This document shows, piece by piece, positions 9,654 to 21,083 of a stretch of DNA of 64,000 bases (position 1 is its first letter; each line of letters starts with the position of its first letter). The stretch covers positions 247,394 through 311,393 of the forward strand of contig NZ_JALKEV010000003.1 in assembly GCF_023017105.1 (NCBI RefSeq), written 5' to 3'. The notes beneath the pieces were generated by a model. That model saw only the letters and a program-made list of their open reading frames with translations. It did no database searches and was not told the DNA's origin. Origin of the DNA: Halalkalibacter sp. APA_J-10(15) (GTDB taxonomy: Bacteria > Bacillota > Bacilli > Bacillales > Bacillaceae_D). The position numbers were made by a program, and so were the translations under genes.

Positions 9654-9795
9654 TTCATTCCTTTAATAGAGGATATTCTGAATAGATAATTCTATTTGCC
9701 GAATTGCGTAGGTATGCTTAATAATTGTTATAAAAAACAAAGAGTCGGGGACATAAAAAAAGTTTAGCTGAGAATCCGAACATATAGAGAATTTA

Positions 9796-9850
9796 GCGAA
9801 GTATATTTCAGGAGTGGTTTATGTTCAACACTGTGTATTTGTTCGATATC
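9796..9850 (+). repeat. Direct repeat copy 2, downstream of korB
   Basis: Partner of the copy at 6844 (24 of 27 identical in the core, same orientation). Together the copies flank the korAB operon. No other structure was seen in 9654-9964. Confidence 0.55.
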
Positions 9851-9964
9851 TCATTTATGAAAATACTTTTGTTTCAGCTTCATTGTGTACAGCGAATAAA
9901 CGGGTTATAATTATTTATTGTATGTTTGTTTTAATCGCGTTATTCGAAAGAAAGGAGAGCTAAT

Positions 9965-11593
9965 ATGAATGAAGAGCAACGACTAGGAAAAGTAACGAAT
10001 GCAAACGAAAAAGGTGCTACGCAGGACTTAAAATCCTCTGGTGGTAGCCAAAAAGATTATAGTAAGTATTTTGACTTTTCCAATGCTAAGGTCATTTCTG
10101 AGGAAGACAATAAAAAGGTCATTCGCATTGCAGGGCGAGATATTTCGATCTTAGAACAGCCTGATTATCGTCAAGGTAAACGAAGAGGAAAAGAAGAAGT
10201 TCAGGTTCTTCGTCCAGATAGCTTAATTCCAGATACGATGAGAGGAATTGGGGCTGGTAAGAAATTTCTTTTACGCACATATGGCTGTCAAATGAACACA
10301 CATGACTCTGAAAATATGGCTGGTCTGTTACTGGAAATGGGCTTTGAAGCAACTGAAGAAACAGAGGAAGCGGATGTGATCTTGCTTAATACTTGTGCGA
10401 TACGGGAGAATGCTGAAAATAAAGTATTTGGTGAGATTGGTCATTTAAAACCATTAAAACTGGAACGTCCTGAACTTATTATCGGGGTTTGTGGCTGTAT
10501 GTCGCAAGAAGAAAATGTCGTTAATCGAATTATGCAAAAGCACCAGCATATTGATTTAATTTTTGGTACACATAATATTCACCGGCTGCCACATTTATTG
10601 CATGATGCTATACTAGGCAAGGAAATGGTCATTGAAGTATGGTCAAAAGAAGGAGACATCGTAGAAAATATGCCACGTGCTCGTCAAGGGAAGACTCAGG
10701 CGTGGGTGAATATTATGTACGGCTGCGATAAGTTTTGTACGTATTGTATCGTACCTTATACACGTGGGAAGGAACGCAGCAGACGTCCAGAAGATATTAT
10801 TGCTGAAGTACGTGATCTTGCACGTCAGGGCTATAAGGAAATTACTCTGCTCGGTCAAAATGTAAATGCATATGGAAAAGATTTAGAAGATGTTGAATAT
10901 GGATTAGGACAATTAATGGACGAAATTCATAAGATTGATATTCCACGTGTTCGTTTTACAACGAGTCACCCTCGTGACTTCGATGATTACTTAATTCAAG
11001 TGTTGTCAAAGGGTGGAAATCTAGTCGAGCATATTCATTTACCAGTTCAACATGGAAGCACTGCTATTTTAAAGCTAATGGCTCGAAAATATACACGTGA
11101 GCAATATTTAGAACTTGCTCATAAAATTAAAATGGCGATACCCAATGCTTCATTTACAACGGATTTAATTGTCGGCTTCCCAAATGAAACAGAAGAACAA
11201 TTTGAAGAAACGTTATCGTTAGTACGAGAAATTGAGTTTGATAGCGCGTATACGTATATTTATTCAGCTAGAGAAGGTACACCAGCTGCGAAGATGAAGG
11301 ACAATGTTCCGATGGAAGTGAAACGCGAGCGTTTAGCCCGGCTAAATGCCCTTGTCAACGACATTTCAGCAAAGAAAAATGTAGCGTATCAAGATCAAAT
11401 TGTTGAAGTGTTAGTGGAAGGTGAAAGTAAGAAGAATCCTGATGTATTAGCTGGTCGTACACGGACGAATCGTCTAGTGAATTTCATAGCTCCTAAAGAA
11501 GTCATTGGGGAAATTGTATATGTAAAAGTAACTGAAGCAAAAACATGGTCATTAACAGGAGAAATGGTTGAGATGGCGGAGGTAAGGTCATGA
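9965..11593 (+). CDS. miaB: tRNA-2-methylthio-N6-dimethylallyladenosine synthase
   Basis: 542 residues: a Bacillus-type N-terminal extension (about 1-95), the UPF0004 domain starting LRTYGCQMN with three cysteines, the radical-SAM cluster motif GCDKFCTYC, and a TRAM domain. It methylthiolates i6A37 of tRNAs, downstream of MiaA (18322 here). The AAAGGAGAG site fixes the start. ricA overlaps its 3' end by 4 bases. Confidence 0.96.
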   Translation: MNEEQRLGKVTNANEKGATQDLKSSGGSQKDYSKYFDFSNAKVISEEDNKKVIRIAGRDISILEQPDYRQGKRRGKEEVQVLRPDSLIPDTMRGIGAGKKFLLRTYGCQMNTHDSENMAGLLLEMGFEATEETEEADVILLNTCAIRENAENKVFGEIGHLKPLKLERPELIIGVCGCMSQEENVVNRIMQKHQHIDLIFGTHNIHRLPHLLHDAILGKEMVIEVWSKEGDIVENMPRARQGKTQAWVNIMYGCDKFCTYCIVPYTRGKERSRRPEDIIAEVRDLARQGYKEITLLGQNVNAYGKDLEDVEYGLGQLMDEIHKIDIPRVRFTTSHPRDFDDYLIQVLSKGGNLVEHIHLPVQHGSTAILKLMARKYTREQYLELAHKIKMAIPNASFTTDLIVGFPNETEEQFEETLSLVREIEFDSAYTYIYSAREGTPAAKMKDNVPMEVKRERLARLNALVNDISAKKNVAYQDQIVEVLVEGESKKNPDVLAGRTRTNRLVNFIAPKEVIGEIVYVKVTEAKTWSLTGEMVEMAEVRS

Positions 11594-12012
11594 CAAAAGG
11601 ATATACACGACAAGAAATACGCACAAAGGCAACAGAGCTTGCCAAAATGATGGCTAGTACAGAAGAGGTTGATTTCTTCAAGCGAGCTGAAAAGCAAATA
11701 AATGAGCATGTTAAGATTCAAGAGTTAATTGCTAAGATTAAGAAGCTACAAAAAGAAGCTGTAAACTTGCAACATTATGGAAAATCAGAAGCGTTAAAAG
11801 AAGTAGAAGCACAAATTGATGCTTTACATGAAGAAATTGACCAAATTCCACTCGTACAAGAATTTAAAGAAAGCCAGCTTGAAGTAAATGAGTTACTACA
11901 AATGGTTTCTAATACAATTTCAAAGTCAGTAACGGATGAAATTATTACATCAATGGGCGGAGATATCTTGAAACGAAGAACAACGAAAAGCCCATTCGAT
12001 AGCTGTCAATAA
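11590..12012 (+). CDS. ricA: RicA / YmcA, Y-complex subunit
   Basis: 140 residues of the YlbF/YmcA fold, largely helical, with the conserved end [15 protein letters not shown]. In B. subtilis YmcA, YlbF and YaaT form a complex that carries Fe-S clusters, promotes Spo0A phosphorylation, competence and biofilm, and steers RNase Y cleavage. Translation is coupled to miaB through an ATGA overlap. A terminator follows. Confidence 0.94.
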   Translation: MTKGYTRQEIRTKATELAKMMASTEEVDFFKRAEKQINEHVKIQELIAKIKKLQKEAVNLQHYGKSEALKEVEAQIDALHEEIDQIPLVQEFKESQLEVNELLQMVSNTISKSVTDEIITSMGGDILKRRTTKSPFDSCQ

Positions 12013-12018
12013 AAGGTT

Positions 12019-12062
12019 AACTGGTAAGGAAGGCATTATTGCTTTTCATACCAGTTTTTTCT
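12019..12062 (+). terminator. miaB-ricA terminator
   Basis: 8-bp stem (12019-12026 with 12049-12056) and a T6 tract. Confidence 0.8.
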
Positions 12063-12087
12063 TTTAAGTGAGTGTTGCTTTTTTCTG

Positions 12088-12130
12088 AGGGTGTCGAACA
12101 AGTTAAAAACCAAACTTCATCAGTGCCCTT
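12088..12130 (-). repeat. Dispersed hairpin repeat, copy A
   Basis: Read on the minus strand this begins AAGGGCACTGA and continues AAGTTTGG...TTTAACTT, clearly related to the elements at 19561 and 19791. The interval 12131-12355 up to cotE shows no gene. Confidence 0.5.
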
Positions 12131-12355
12131 CTTTTATTCTATAGCCTCTTTTTTATATTTTCTGTACTAAATTCATTTATGTTCACATATCGTGTTAGAG
12201 ATAATACTTTGCTTTCATCTTGTTACTTTCTATTGCACATTGGTCATTCGCCCTGCATAGGATGTCAGTGAAGGAATTGGCGGAGCGAATAAGGCAAAAG
12301 CCGTACGAGCGACCGACAACTCGATACGATATGAGAAAGAGGAGGGTTTAGTTTC

Positions 12356-12925
12356 ATGTCTCAAAATGAAAATGTGAATTATCGTGAAATTATTACAAAA
12401 GCGGTATGTGGTAAAGGTCGTAAGTTTTTAGATGCAACTCATACGATTAGCCCTTCACACAAACCGTCAAGCATTCTTGGCTGCTGGATCATTAATCATA
12501 AATATACAGCTGAGAAGCAGGGTGACACTGTCGTCGTGCAAGGAAGCTATGATATTAATGTCTGGTATTCGTATAATCAAAATACAAAGACTGATGTTGC
12601 CACTCAAACCGTTACTTACACTGATGAAGTGGGTTTAACGATGCGAGATGACAACGTTCTATCGAATCAAATGGATGTTATAGCTCGTGCGGTTCAGCAA
12701 CCAAATACACTTGAAGCAACGATTGCTGAAGAGGGATCGAATGTGAATGTGCAAGTGGAACGAGAGTTTGTCGTTGAATGTATTGGGGAAACAAAAGTGG
12801 CAGTAGCTGTTAACCCAAATGGAATCGTTGAAGATTATCCTATAGAAGATTACTCAGACCAAGTCAGTGATGAAGAATATGAAAGACTTGATCCGAATTT
12901 TCTTCACGGTGAATTTGAGAAGTAA
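12356..12925 (+). CDS. cotE: Outer spore coat morphogenetic protein CotE
   Basis: 189 residues with the conserved N-terminus (NYREIITKAVCGKGRKF), the central GCWIINHKY segment and an acidic C-terminus (DYPIEDYSDQVSDEEYE). CotE assembles the outer coat around the forespore. It has an AAGAGGAGGG site and its own terminator, and it lies between ricA and mutS as in B. subtilis. Length is normal for the family. Confidence 0.96.
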   Translation: MSQNENVNYREIITKAVCGKGRKFLDATHTISPSHKPSSILGCWIINHKYTAEKQGDTVVVQGSYDINVWYSYNQNTKTDVATQTVTYTDEVGLTMRDDNVLSNQMDVIARAVQQPNTLEATIAEEGSNVNVQVEREFVVECIGETKVAVAVNPNGIVEDYPIEDYSDQVSDEEYERLDPNFLHGEFEK

Positions 12926-12931
12926 GGAAAA

Positions 12932-12965
12932 CGAGCAGGTCCAATTAGAGGCTTGCTCGGTTTTT
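12932..12965 (+). terminator. cotE terminator
   Basis: Nine-pair stem with two G-U pairs (12932-12940 with 12951-12959), then GTTTTT. Confidence 0.75.
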
Positions 12966-13042
12966 CTGTCGTCTATCATGTGATTCAGACATTGTCTATG
13001 CTATAATAATAAAAGCGATTAATGGACGGTGGAGGGAAACGG

Positions 13043-15637
13043 ATGGCACAAGTAACACCAATGATGAAGCAATATTTAGAGATCAAGGCTCAGTATACAG
13101 ATGCCTTTTTATTTTTTCGTCTCGGCGATTTTTATGAAATGTTCTATGAAGATGCTAAGCTTGCTGCACAAGAGCTTGAGATTACGTTAACAGGCCGAGG
13201 CCAAGGGGATGAGCGGATACCGATGTGCGGTGTACCATACCATTCTGCAGACGCGTATGTGTCAAAGTTAATTGAAAAAGGCTATAAGATCGCGATCTGT
13301 GAACAAGTTGAAGATCCAAGACAGGCAAAAGGAGTCGTAAAGCGCGAAGTCGTGAAGCTATTAACTCCAGGTACTGTCATGGATGGACAAATGATTAAAG
13401 AGAAAGAACACAACTATTTAGTTGCGGTAACAGCGTTTGAAGATGGTTCATATGGAGTAGCGCGTGCAGACTTAACGACCGGTGAATGTGCGGTTACATT
13501 ATTTGAAGATGATTTTGATGAAGTCATTCATGAATTGATAAACAGCGGTACGAAAGAAGTCGTCATTGCCTCAACATTAACAGAAGATTTGAAACTGAAA
13601 CTAGAAGAACGAAAACAGTTTACGATTTCTGTCGAGGATGAATATGATATCTTGAATGGATATGATCATTTATGTGAAAACTTACAATCTCATAAACTCA
13701 TTCAAGCATTCGGTCGTCTATTGCAATATTTAATTCGTACGCAAAAAAGATCGTTGGAGCATTTACAGCCTGTTATTTATTATCCTAGTAACTCTTATTT
13801 AAAAATGGATTCCCATACAAAGAGAAATTTAGAACTGACAGAATCGCTACGTGAAAAGAGAAAGGCAGGGTCTTTATTAGCTGTTGTTGATAAAACAGTC
13901 ACTGCGATGGGTGGTAGACTTGTGAAAAGCTGGATTGATCGTCCTCTCGTTGACTTGAAGGAGATTGAGGGTCGTCTAGAAATCGTGACAGCATTCAAAG
14001 ATCATTATTTTGTACGAAATGAGCTTAGAGATGAGCTACGACACGTGTATGACCTTGAACGCTTAGCTGGTCGTATTGCGTATGGAAGTGTAAATGCCCG
14101 AGAACTTGTACAGCTGAAACGCTCGTTACAATGTATTCCTGCCATTAAAGAGCATTGCATTCCACTTTTAAAAGAAAAAGTTAATGCTTGGTTTTACAAT
14201 GATGAAGAGGTAGAACAACTGTTAGATCTATTAGAGGAAAGTCTAGTTGATGATCCACCCATTTCTGTGACAGATGGTGGAATGATTCGTCAAGGCTACC
14301 ACGATGAACTAGATACATACCGAGATGCTAGTCGTAATGGGAAGCAATGGATTGCAGAATTAGAACAGAAAGAACGTAAGGAAACAGGGATTAAGACGTT
14401 AAAAGTAGGCTATAACCGTGTTTTCGGTTACTATATTGAAGTGACAAGGGCCAATGTTCATTTACTAGAGGAAGGTCGCTATGAACGTAAGCAAACGTTG
14501 ACGAACGCTGAGCGCTTTATTACACCTGAATTAAAGGCGAAAGAAGCGTTAATTTTAGAAGCAGAAGATAAACTTACCCAACTAGAATATGATTTATTTG
14601 TCGGCATTCGAGAAGCTGCAAAGGAGTACGTAACAATTGTTCAAGCATTAGCCCATTCTATTAGTGAAATTGATGTCCTTAGTGGATTCGCTGAAATTAG
14701 TGAGGAAGCGCAATATGTGAAACCACAGTTTTCAAACAAGAACGAAATTGCGATTCAATCTGGACGTCATCCAGTCGTTGAGACCGTCATAAAAAAAGGG
14801 GAGTATGTACAAAATGATCTCCTTATGGAGCAGGGGCGTGAGATGCTGCTCATAACCGGACCGAATATGGCGGGGAAAAGTACGTATATGCGTCAGCTTG
14901 CCTTAATTGTTGTTATGGCACAAATAGGTTGTTATGTTCCAGCGGAATCGGCTGAACTGCCTATTTTTGACCAAATCTTTACACGCATCGGTGCGGCAGA
15001 TGATTTAGCAAGTGGTCAAAGTACGTTTATGGTTGAGATGCTAGAGACAAAGTATGCACTGACAAAAGCAACAGAGAATAGTCTGATTTTATTAGATGAA
15101 ATTGGTCGTGGAACGTCAACTTATGATGGTATGGCATTAGCGCAAGCTATTATTGAATTCATACATGATACAATCCGAGCCAAAACGATGTTCTCAACTC
15201 ATTATCATGAGCTAACGGCTTTAGAAGGCTCTCTTGAAAACTTAAAAAATGTTCATGTTTCTGCTGTGGAAGAAGAAGGAAAGGTTGTTTTTCTTCATAA
15301 GGTCGTTGATGGACAAGCTGACAGAAGCTATGGGATTTATGTTGCTGAGCTTGCTGAGTTACCAGCAGAAGTGACGGGAAGAGCAGACGAATTATTAAAA
15401 CAGTTAGAATCGACTCCTCTGCTAAACAGAGATAGTGTCGTGAAGGAGAATCAAAGTCAGCCCGAGCAGCTGTCTTTGTTTTCTGACAAGCATATTGAAG
15501 CAGAACGAGGGAAATCATTCAAACGGAACGATACGTCTGACAAAGTTACGAAGAAGCTACGTGAAAAGGATGTCTTACATATGACCCCTTTAGAAGCGCT
15601 TCATTTCATTAATGATTTACAGAAGTTAATCAAATAG
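13043..15637 (+). CDS. mutS: DNA mismatch repair protein MutS
   Basis: ATG 13043 is favoured over the in-frame ATG 13022 because GGTGGAGGG lies just upstream of it; 864 residues. The mismatch-binding FYEMF motif (F-x-E) is near residue 31, Walker [11 protein letters not shown] starts at 605, and [12 protein letters not shown] and STHYHELT follow. The C-terminus keeps a clamp-interaction-like QLSLF. MutS recognises mismatches and recruits MutL, encoded 16 bases downstream. Confidence 0.97.
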   Translation: MAQVTPMMKQYLEIKAQYTDAFLFFRLGDFYEMFYEDAKLAAQELEITLTGRGQGDERIPMCGVPYHSADAYVSKLIEKGYKIAICEQVEDPRQAKGVVKREVVKLLTPGTVMDGQMIKEKEHNYLVAVTAFEDGSYGVARADLTTGECAVTLFEDDFDEVIHELINSGTKEVVIASTLTEDLKLKLEERKQFTISVEDEYDILNGYDHLCENLQSHKLIQAFGRLLQYLIRTQKRSLEHLQPVIYYPSNSYLKMDSHTKRNLELTESLREKRKAGSLLAVVDKTVTAMGGRLVKSWIDRPLVDLKEIEGRLEIVTAFKDHYFVRNELRDELRHVYDLERLAGRIAYGSVNARELVQLKRSLQCIPAIKEHCIPLLKEKVNAWFYNDEEVEQLLDLLEESLVDDPPISVTDGGMIRQGYHDELDTYRDASRNGKQWIAELEQKERKETGIKTLKVGYNRVFGYYIEVTRANVHLLEEGRYERKQTLTNAERFITPELKAKEALILEAEDKLTQLEYDLFVGIREAAKEYVTIVQALAHSISEIDVLSGFAEISEEAQYVKPQFSNKNEIAIQSGRHPVVETVIKKGEYVQNDLLMEQGREMLLITGPNMAGKSTYMRQLALIVVMAQIGCYVPAESAELPIFDQIFTRIGAADDLASGQSTFMVEMLETKYALTKATENSLILLDEIGRGTSTYDGMALAQAIIEFIHDTIRAKTMFSTHYHELTALEGSLENLKNVHVSAVEEEGKVVFLHKVVDGQADRSYGIYVAELAELPAEVTGRADELLKQLESTPLLNRDSVVKENQSQPEQLSLFSDKHIEAERGKSFKRNDTSDKVTKKLREKDVLHMTPLEALHFINDLQKLIK

Positions 15638-15653
15638 AAAGAGGTGGGGTTCG

Positions 15654-17501
15654 ATGGCTAAAATAATTAGGTTAAATGAAGCGTTGTCTAATAAGATCGC
15701 AGCAGGTGAGGTTGTCGAACGCCCTGCTTCGATTGTAAAAGAATTAATTGAAAATGCAATTGATGCAAATAGCACATCCATATTAATCGAAGCAGAAGAA
15801 GGAGGCCTTTCTCACATTCGCATTGTTGACAACGGTGAAGGTATGGACGATGATGATGTTGAAACAGCCTTCTTCCGACATGCGACGAGCAAAATCAAAC
15901 ATGATCGTGATTTATTCCATATTTCTACATTAGGGTTTCGTGGAGAAGCACTACCGAGTATTGCATCTGTTTCTTACGTAACAATGCTAACGAGTACGGG
16001 GGCAGAAAAGGGAATTGAATTGAAATTAGAAGGTGGTACAATCGTCTCGAAAAATGCAGCACGAGCTCGTAAAGGTACGGAAGTAGTTGTCACAAACCTT
16101 TTTTATAATACACCTGCTCGATTAAAATATGTGAAAACCGTTCATACAGAAGCTGGTAACATTAGTGATGTCATTAACCGTCTTGCACTAGCTCATCCGA
16201 CTATTGCCTTTCATTATCGACATGATGGGAAAGACGTTTTACGGACCGCGGGTAATGGTGATGTTCGCCAAGTTGCAGCTTCCATCTATGGCCGTCAAGT
16301 TGCCAAGCAAATGGTTGAAATTAATGGCCGATCGCTAGATTATGAAATTGAAGGTTGGATCGCTAAACCGGAAGTGAATCGTGCATCGAGGCAGTATATT
16401 TCGATTTTTATTAATGGGCGCTATATCCGAAATTTTGCCTTAGCTCGTGCAATACAAGCAGGGTATCATACGTTACTTCCAATCGGCCGATATCCGATCG
16501 GAGTCTTTTCAATTAATATGGATCCTCAGCTCATTGATGTGAATGTTCATCCTGCTAAGCTAGAAGTGCGTTTAAGTAAGGAAGAAGAGCTTTCGCAGTT
16601 ACTAACGGAAGTGATTCAAAAAGCATTTAAGAAAGAAACACTTATTCCAGAGGTGGATACTCGTCAGAGAAGTTCTTTTGAACCTACTGTAAAGGAGGAG
16701 CAGTTAAGTTTAAACTTGGAGCAACAGCAGAATGAAATGGATAGAACGATTGAAGATGATCATAATTCCACTAGTACGTTCGATTATAGTAAGTCTGTCA
16801 GTTATTCTTTTCAAGAAGGGACAAACCATCAGCTCCATCATGATACTAAGGAACAAGACAGTGAGATAGAAGAGAGAGTGCAAGAGAGGGATTTAGATAA
16901 TAAAGAGAATCCAGCATCGCGCGTTCCGACACTTTATCCAATAGGACAAATGCATGGGACGTATATTGTCGCCCAAAATGATACAGGAATGTACTTAATT
17001 GACCAACATGCTGCCCAGGAGCGGATTAAGTATGAATATTTCCGTGATAAAGTGGGTCAAGTTACGCGGCAAGTACAAGAGTTAATGGTACCAATTACCT
17101 TTGAGTATACGGTGCAAGAAGCACATGTCATTTCTGAGCATATAGATGATTTAAAAGCAGTAGGTATCTTTTTAGAGCCTTTTGGACATCAGTCTTATGT
17201 TGTAAAATCTCATCCAAGTTGGTTTCCAAAAGGGTATGAAGAAGAAACGATTAAAGAGATGATTGATTATTTATTATCTTATAAATCAATCAATTTAGCG
17301 AAGCTCCGTGAAGAAGCGGCAATCTTAATGTCGTGTAAGGCAGCTATTAAGGCGAATCGCCATTTGCGCCATGATGAAATGTATGCGTTATTAGAATCAT
17401 TGCGTAAAAGCGGTGATCCGTTTACTTGTCCTCACGGTCGGCCTATTATTGTTCACTTTTCTACGTATTCAATTGAAAAGATGTTTAAAAGAATCATGTA
17501 A
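15654..17501 (+). CDS. mutL: DNA mismatch repair protein MutL
   Basis: 615 residues: GHKL ATPase ([30 protein letters not shown]), a variable acidic linker (about 335-425), then the C-terminal domain with the endonuclease motif [23 protein letters not shown] and CPHGRPI. It therefore belongs to the nicking MutL class of bacteria that lack MutH. It begins with ATG behind AGAGGTGGGG, in one operon with mutS. Confidence 0.97.
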   Translation: MAKIIRLNEALSNKIAAGEVVERPASIVKELIENAIDANSTSILIEAEEGGLSHIRIVDNGEGMDDDDVETAFFRHATSKIKHDRDLFHISTLGFRGEALPSIASVSYVTMLTSTGAEKGIELKLEGGTIVSKNAARARKGTEVVVTNLFYNTPARLKYVKTVHTEAGNISDVINRLALAHPTIAFHYRHDGKDVLRTAGNGDVRQVAASIYGRQVAKQMVEINGRSLDYEIEGWIAKPEVNRASRQYISIFINGRYIRNFALARAIQAGYHTLLPIGRYPIGVFSINMDPQLIDVNVHPAKLEVRLSKEEELSQLLTEVIQKAFKKETLIPEVDTRQRSSFEPTVKEEQLSLNLEQQQNEMDRTIEDDHNSTSTFDYSKSVSYSFQEGTNHQLHHDTKEQDSEIEERVQERDLDNKENPASRVPTLYPIGQMHGTYIVAQNDTGMYLIDQHAAQERIKYEYFRDKVGQVTRQVQELMVPITFEYTVQEAHVISEHIDDLKAVGIFLEPFGHQSYVVKSHPSWFPKGYEEETIKEMIDYLLSYKSINLAKLREEAAILMSCKAAIKANRHLRHDEMYALLESLRKSGDPFTCPHGRPIIVHFSTYSIEKMFKRIM

Positions 17502-17520
17502 GGGAAAAGGTGAGAGTAAT

Positions 17521-18291
17521 GTGATAATTACAACAGCTAGGAAACAAATAAAAACACTTGCTAACGAGACTGAAAGAATGAGTCGAGGTTTAGGTGCAAC
17601 TTATTTTTTGCGTGATGATCAGTCAGTCTCAACTCTCGTAAATGAGTACAAAGAAGATGTACTGGTTGTCGGAAAAGATCGGTTAACCTTATATCCTAAA
17701 GATGGTGGACACCCTTTCTTTTATCACCCTAATTCAGCCATGTTTCGGGTGAAGCAATTTTTGAAAACAGGATATGATCCACTCGTTGAGGTTGGTCGCT
17801 TACAAAAAGGAATGAATGTTCTTGATTGTACATTGGGATTAGCTGCAGATGCCCTAGTAGCTAAAATCGCTGTTGGTGAGAGTGGTTATGTGACTGGTAT
17901 TGAAGCAAACCGTATTTTAGCCTATCTTGTTCGATATGGATTGTATAACTGGAAAGACGGACAACCTTATTTACTTAATGCGATGAAGGCAATCGAAGTC
18001 ATTCATCAATCTCACTTCACTTTTTTACAGGGGTGCGAGGATGAAAGCTATGATGTGATCTATTTTGATCCGATGTTTGAGAGCAACATTGAATCGATTG
18101 GGATGAAGGGATTGAAGAGCTTTGCCTTTTATGATGACCTTACATTTGAGACAATTCGTGAAGCGAAAAGAGTTGCCAAGAAACGGGTTATTTTAAAGGA
18201 TCATTTCCAAAGTAAACGTTTTGAACGGTTTGCGTTTCATGTTATTAAAAGACAGCATGCGACATTTCATTACGGTTTTATTGAAAAATAG
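17521..18291 (+). CDS. RsmJ-like class I SAM methyltransferase
   Basis: 256 residues from GTG 17521 (AAAAGGTGAG upstream). A longer open frame reaches back to 17413 inside mutL but without a site. A SAM-binding fold is visible: VLDCTLGLAADALVAKIAVG (glycine-rich loop), TGIEANRILAYLVRYGL (acidic strand) and the motif IV-like VIYFDPMFE. These resemble the RsmJ-type family. The substrate is unknown; rRNA is a reasonable inference from relatives. It sits between mutL and miaA, probably in the same operon. Confidence 0.78.
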   Translation: MIITTARKQIKTLANETERMSRGLGATYFLRDDQSVSTLVNEYKEDVLVVGKDRLTLYPKDGGHPFFYHPNSAMFRVKQFLKTGYDPLVEVGRLQKGMNVLDCTLGLAADALVAKIAVGESGYVTGIEANRILAYLVRYGLYNWKDGQPYLLNAMKAIEVIHQSHFTFLQGCEDESYDVIYFDPMFESNIESIGMKGLKSFAFYDDLTFETIREAKRVAKKRVILKDHFQSKRFERFAFHVIKRQHATFHYGFIEK

Positions 18292-18321
18292 GTTTGAATT
18301 TCCAAAAATCAGGAGATAATG

Positions 18322-19263
18322 ATGAAAGAAAAATTATTAGTCATTGTAGGCCCTACAGCTGTAGGGAAGACAGCACTTAGTATTGAGCTTGCCAAACGCT
18401 ATGATGGTGAAGTTATTAGCGGAGATTCAATGCAAGTCTATAAAGGAATGGATATTGGAACAGCTAAGGTATCTTTGGAAGAGCAACAAGAAATTCCACA
18501 TCATTTAATCGATATTAAAGATATTGAAGACTCTTTTTCCGTTGCTGATTTTCAGGCAAAAGTGATCCCGTTAATTACAGCGTTAAATGACAAGCAGAAG
18601 CTACCGATATTAGTCGGAGGAACCGGATTATATGTTAATGCCGTTATTCAGAAATATGACTTAGTCAATCGACCTGGTGATAAAAACTATCGGCGACAAC
18701 TTGAACAAGTAGCGATTGAAAGAGGAACAACATATTTACATAAACAATTGCAGGAGCTTGATGCCAAAAGTGCTGAACTTATTCATCCGAATAATGTACG
18801 GCGGGTGATTCGAGCATTAGAATTAACGAAGGTGCTAGGTGCTCCATTTTCTGAGCAACAGCAGGAAGAAGAGAAGGACAGTCCCTACGATTTAGTGTAT
18901 ATTGCTTTGTCTATGGAACGGGAGCTGCTGTATGAGCGAATTAATAAGCGAGTCGATCTAATGATGGAGCAAGGGTTGTTAGAGGAGGTGACGAATCTGC
19001 ATAGGCAAGGAATTCGTCATTGTCAGTCCATTCAAGCAATTGGTTACAAAGAGCTATATCAATATTTAGACGGAGAAATTTCATTAGATTTAGCGATTGA
19101 GAAATTGAAGAAAAACTCTCGACATTATGCAAAAAGACAGCTCACTTGGTTTAGAAATAAGACCAATGCAAAGTGGTTCGATATGACAAATGGATTACAT
19201 TCTGATGTTTTTTTTGAAATATGCCGATTCATTGAAGGACAATGGACTTCAATGGCGAAGTAA
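18322..19263 (+). CDS. miaA: tRNA dimethylallyltransferase MiaA
   Basis: 313 residues. P-loop VGPTAVGKTALS, GDSMQVYKGMDIGTAK (substrate aspartate region), GGTGLYVNAV and the C-terminal RHYAKRQLTWFRN are all MiaA hallmarks. Of two adjacent ATG codons, 18322 has the better spacing from AGGAG. It adds the dimethylallyl group to A37 of UNN-reading tRNAs, the substrate for MiaB. hfq follows by 29 bases. Confidence 0.97.
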   Translation: MKEKLLVIVGPTAVGKTALSIELAKRYDGEVISGDSMQVYKGMDIGTAKVSLEEQQEIPHHLIDIKDIEDSFSVADFQAKVIPLITALNDKQKLPILVGGTGLYVNAVIQKYDLVNRPGDKNYRRQLEQVAIERGTTYLHKQLQELDAKSAELIHPNNVRRVIRALELTKVLGAPFSEQQQEEEKDSPYDLVYIALSMERELLYERINKRVDLMMEQGLLEEVTNLHRQGIRHCQSIQAIGYKELYQYLDGEISLDLAIEKLKKNSRHYAKRQLTWFRNKTNAKWFDMTNGLHSDVFFEICRFIEGQWTSMAK

Positions 19264-19292
19264 AGAGATAGTCAATTAGAGGAGGAGTCCTG

Positions 19293-19529
19293 ATGAAACA
19301 ACAACCTGTAAATATTCAAGATCAATTTTTAAATCAATTACGTAAAGAAAATATTCCGGTCACAATCTTTTTAACGAATGGCTTTCAAATTCGTGGACTT
19401 GTTAAGGGATTTGATAACTTTACGGTCATAGTTGAATCAGAAGGGAAACAGCAACTCGTATTTAAGCATGCGATTTCCACATTTGCACCTCAACGCAATG
19501 TTCAGCTTAAATCTGAGCCTGAAGCATAG
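19293..19529 (+). CDS. hfq: RNA chaperone Hfq
   Basis: 78 residues. Sm1 ([23 protein letters not shown]) and Sm2 ([11 protein letters not shown]) are intact, with the variant VFKHA loop usual for Bacillus Hfq. The miaA-hfq order is widely conserved. An AGGAGGAG site precedes ATG. The 590 bases downstream to spoVK hold two copies of a hairpin repeat and no gene. Confidence 0.96.
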   Translation: MKQQPVNIQDQFLNQLRKENIPVTIFLTNGFQIRGLVKGFDNFTVIVESEGKQQLVFKHAISTFAPQRNVQLKSEPEA

Positions 19530-19560
19530 AATGGAAAGCGGTCAAAGAAGCAGCTAAGTT

Positions 19561-19630
19561 AAAGGGCACTGAAAAAGTTTGGGTTTTACTTTTTCGGTGC
19601 CCTTTAAGCATTGTGCGAAACCGTAGTCTA
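19561..19630 (+). repeat. Dispersed hairpin repeat, copy B
   Basis: A long stem (AAAGGGCAC...AAAAAGT pairing with ACTTTTT...GTGCCCTTT) followed by a tail TAAGCATTGTGCGAAACCG. Copy C 230 bases further repeats both stem and tail, and copy A at 12088 shares the stem. As it follows hfq and ends its left half in a T-rich arm, it may also act as a terminator. Confidence 0.6.
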
Positions 19631-19790
19631 ATGAAATTCTGACAGAAGATGAGAGAGGTTCAACAGCATTGTAAAGTTGGACATAAAGGTCGGAAATAAG
19701 TTTTTTCAACTTCTTATATGAACTTGCTTTGAATAGTTATCATATAGTTATTCTTTTCTATAAGTATGTCTAATAAAAAAAGTGAAAGAG

Positions 19791-19859
19791 AAGGGTACTG
19801 AAAAAGTTTGACTTTTAACTTTTTGGTGTCCTTTAAGCAATGTGCGAAACCGTTGTCTG
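19791..19859 (+). repeat. Dispersed hairpin repeat, copy C
   Basis: Same orientation and same tail (TTTAAGCAATGTGCGAAACCG) as copy B, stem with some G-U changes. A separate 8-bp palindrome (19911-19918 with 19926-19933) lies downstream. No coding region is credible in 19530-20120. Confidence 0.6.
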
Positions 19860-20129
19860 TTTTGAAAAGCTTGATTCTAGTGAGGCCTTTGCTAATCAAA
19901 TCTTAAACCTCTAAGAATTTATAAGATTCTTAGAAGTTTACTCGATGAGGAAGTAGACGGTGTTGCGTGAGAAGTCGGCTTCACTCGTTATACGTTCCAC
20001 TTTTAGAAACGCTCAACCTATTGTAACGGCTCAGCGCTACGCAATTAAGATGGAACAAAATAGGCTTTTGTCTCATATAATATAGAAGATCATATTGGAC
20101 TGGTTTTTGTCAGCGAAGGGGTGAACATC

Positions 20130-21077
20130 ATGGATAACCCAGCGTATGTGAGAAAAAAAGGTCGCATTAATGTTGTGCTAACGCAAAAACAAAATGAATT
20201 TGAGGAAGAGTCCTTATTTGAGAATGAAGAATCTAAAATAGAGCATGATGTATTAGCACGATTTGAACAGGAGCTAGGAGAATATGTTGGATTAGAGGAA
20301 GTGAAACGGCTCGTTAAGGAGATTTATGCGTGGCTATTTATTAATCGTTGTCGAGAAAAGGAAGGACTAAAGGTGACAAAGCAAGCACTTCACATGATTT
20401 TTAAAGGAAATCCAGGTACTGGAAAGACGACAGTTGCTCGTTTAATTGCATCATTCTTTCATGAAATGGGCGTGTTAGCTAAAGGTCACTTCTTAGAGGT
20501 TGAACGCGCAGATCTAGTTGGTGAATATATTGGTCATACCGCCCAGAAAACTCGTGAGGTGTTAAAAAAGGCACATGGAGGTGTGCTTTTCATTGATGAG
20601 GCCTACTCTCTTGCGCGTGGTGGTGAAAAGGACTTTGGCAAGGAAGCGATTGATACGCTAGTGAAAGCTATGGAAGATCGTCAACATGAATTTGTATTAA
20701 TTTTAGCTGGATATTCAGACGAAATGGACTATTTTCTGTCCCTAAATCCAGGATTACCTTCACGTTTTCCGATTGCCATTGATTTCCCTAACTATTCAAC
20801 AAATCAATTAATGGAAATGGTACGAAGAATGATACATGACCGACAGTATACGTTAACGGATGATGCACAAAAGCACGTAAAAGATCATTTGCAGAAGATT
20901 AGAAGTGAAGAGGAAGGGACATTTAGTAATGGACGGTATGTTCGAAATATGATTGAGGAAGCGATTCGTTTTCAAGCTGTACGGCTATTACGTGATGGTA
21001 CATTTGATAAGGATTCATTAGTTACGATCAAACGAATGGATTTTCAGTTTCACTCTTCACATGTTAAAGTAAACTAA
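20130..21077 (+). CDS. spoVK: Stage V sporulation protein K, AAA+ ATPase
   Basis: 315 residues from ATG 20130 (AAGGGGTG site; a GTG nine bases upstream overlaps that site). CbxX/CfqX-type AAA+ core: Walker A GNPGTGKTTVAR, Walker B GVLFIDEAYSLA, the sensor region and arginine finger GLPSRFP. SpoVK is needed for spore maturation in the mother cell. Gene order hfq-spoVK-hflX agrees with B. subtilis. A terminator follows. Confidence 0.95.
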   Translation: MDNPAYVRKKGRINVVLTQKQNEFEEESLFENEESKIEHDVLARFEQELGEYVGLEEVKRLVKEIYAWLFINRCREKEGLKVTKQALHMIFKGNPGTGKTTVARLIASFFHEMGVLAKGHFLEVERADLVGEYIGHTAQKTREVLKKAHGGVLFIDEAYSLARGGEKDFGKEAIDTLVKAMEDRQHEFVLILAGYSDEMDYFLSLNPGLPSRFPIAIDFPNYSTNQLMEMVRRMIHDRQYTLTDDAQKHVKDHLQKIRSEEEGTFSNGRYVRNMIEEAIRFQAVRLLRDGTFDKDSLVTIKRMDFQFHSSHVKVN

Positions 21078-21083
21078 TTGAGT

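Noticed and set aside
19530-20120. Small RNA gene in the hfq-spoVK gap
   Set aside because: The structure is explained by two copies of a repeat, with no promoter-terminator unit that stands out.
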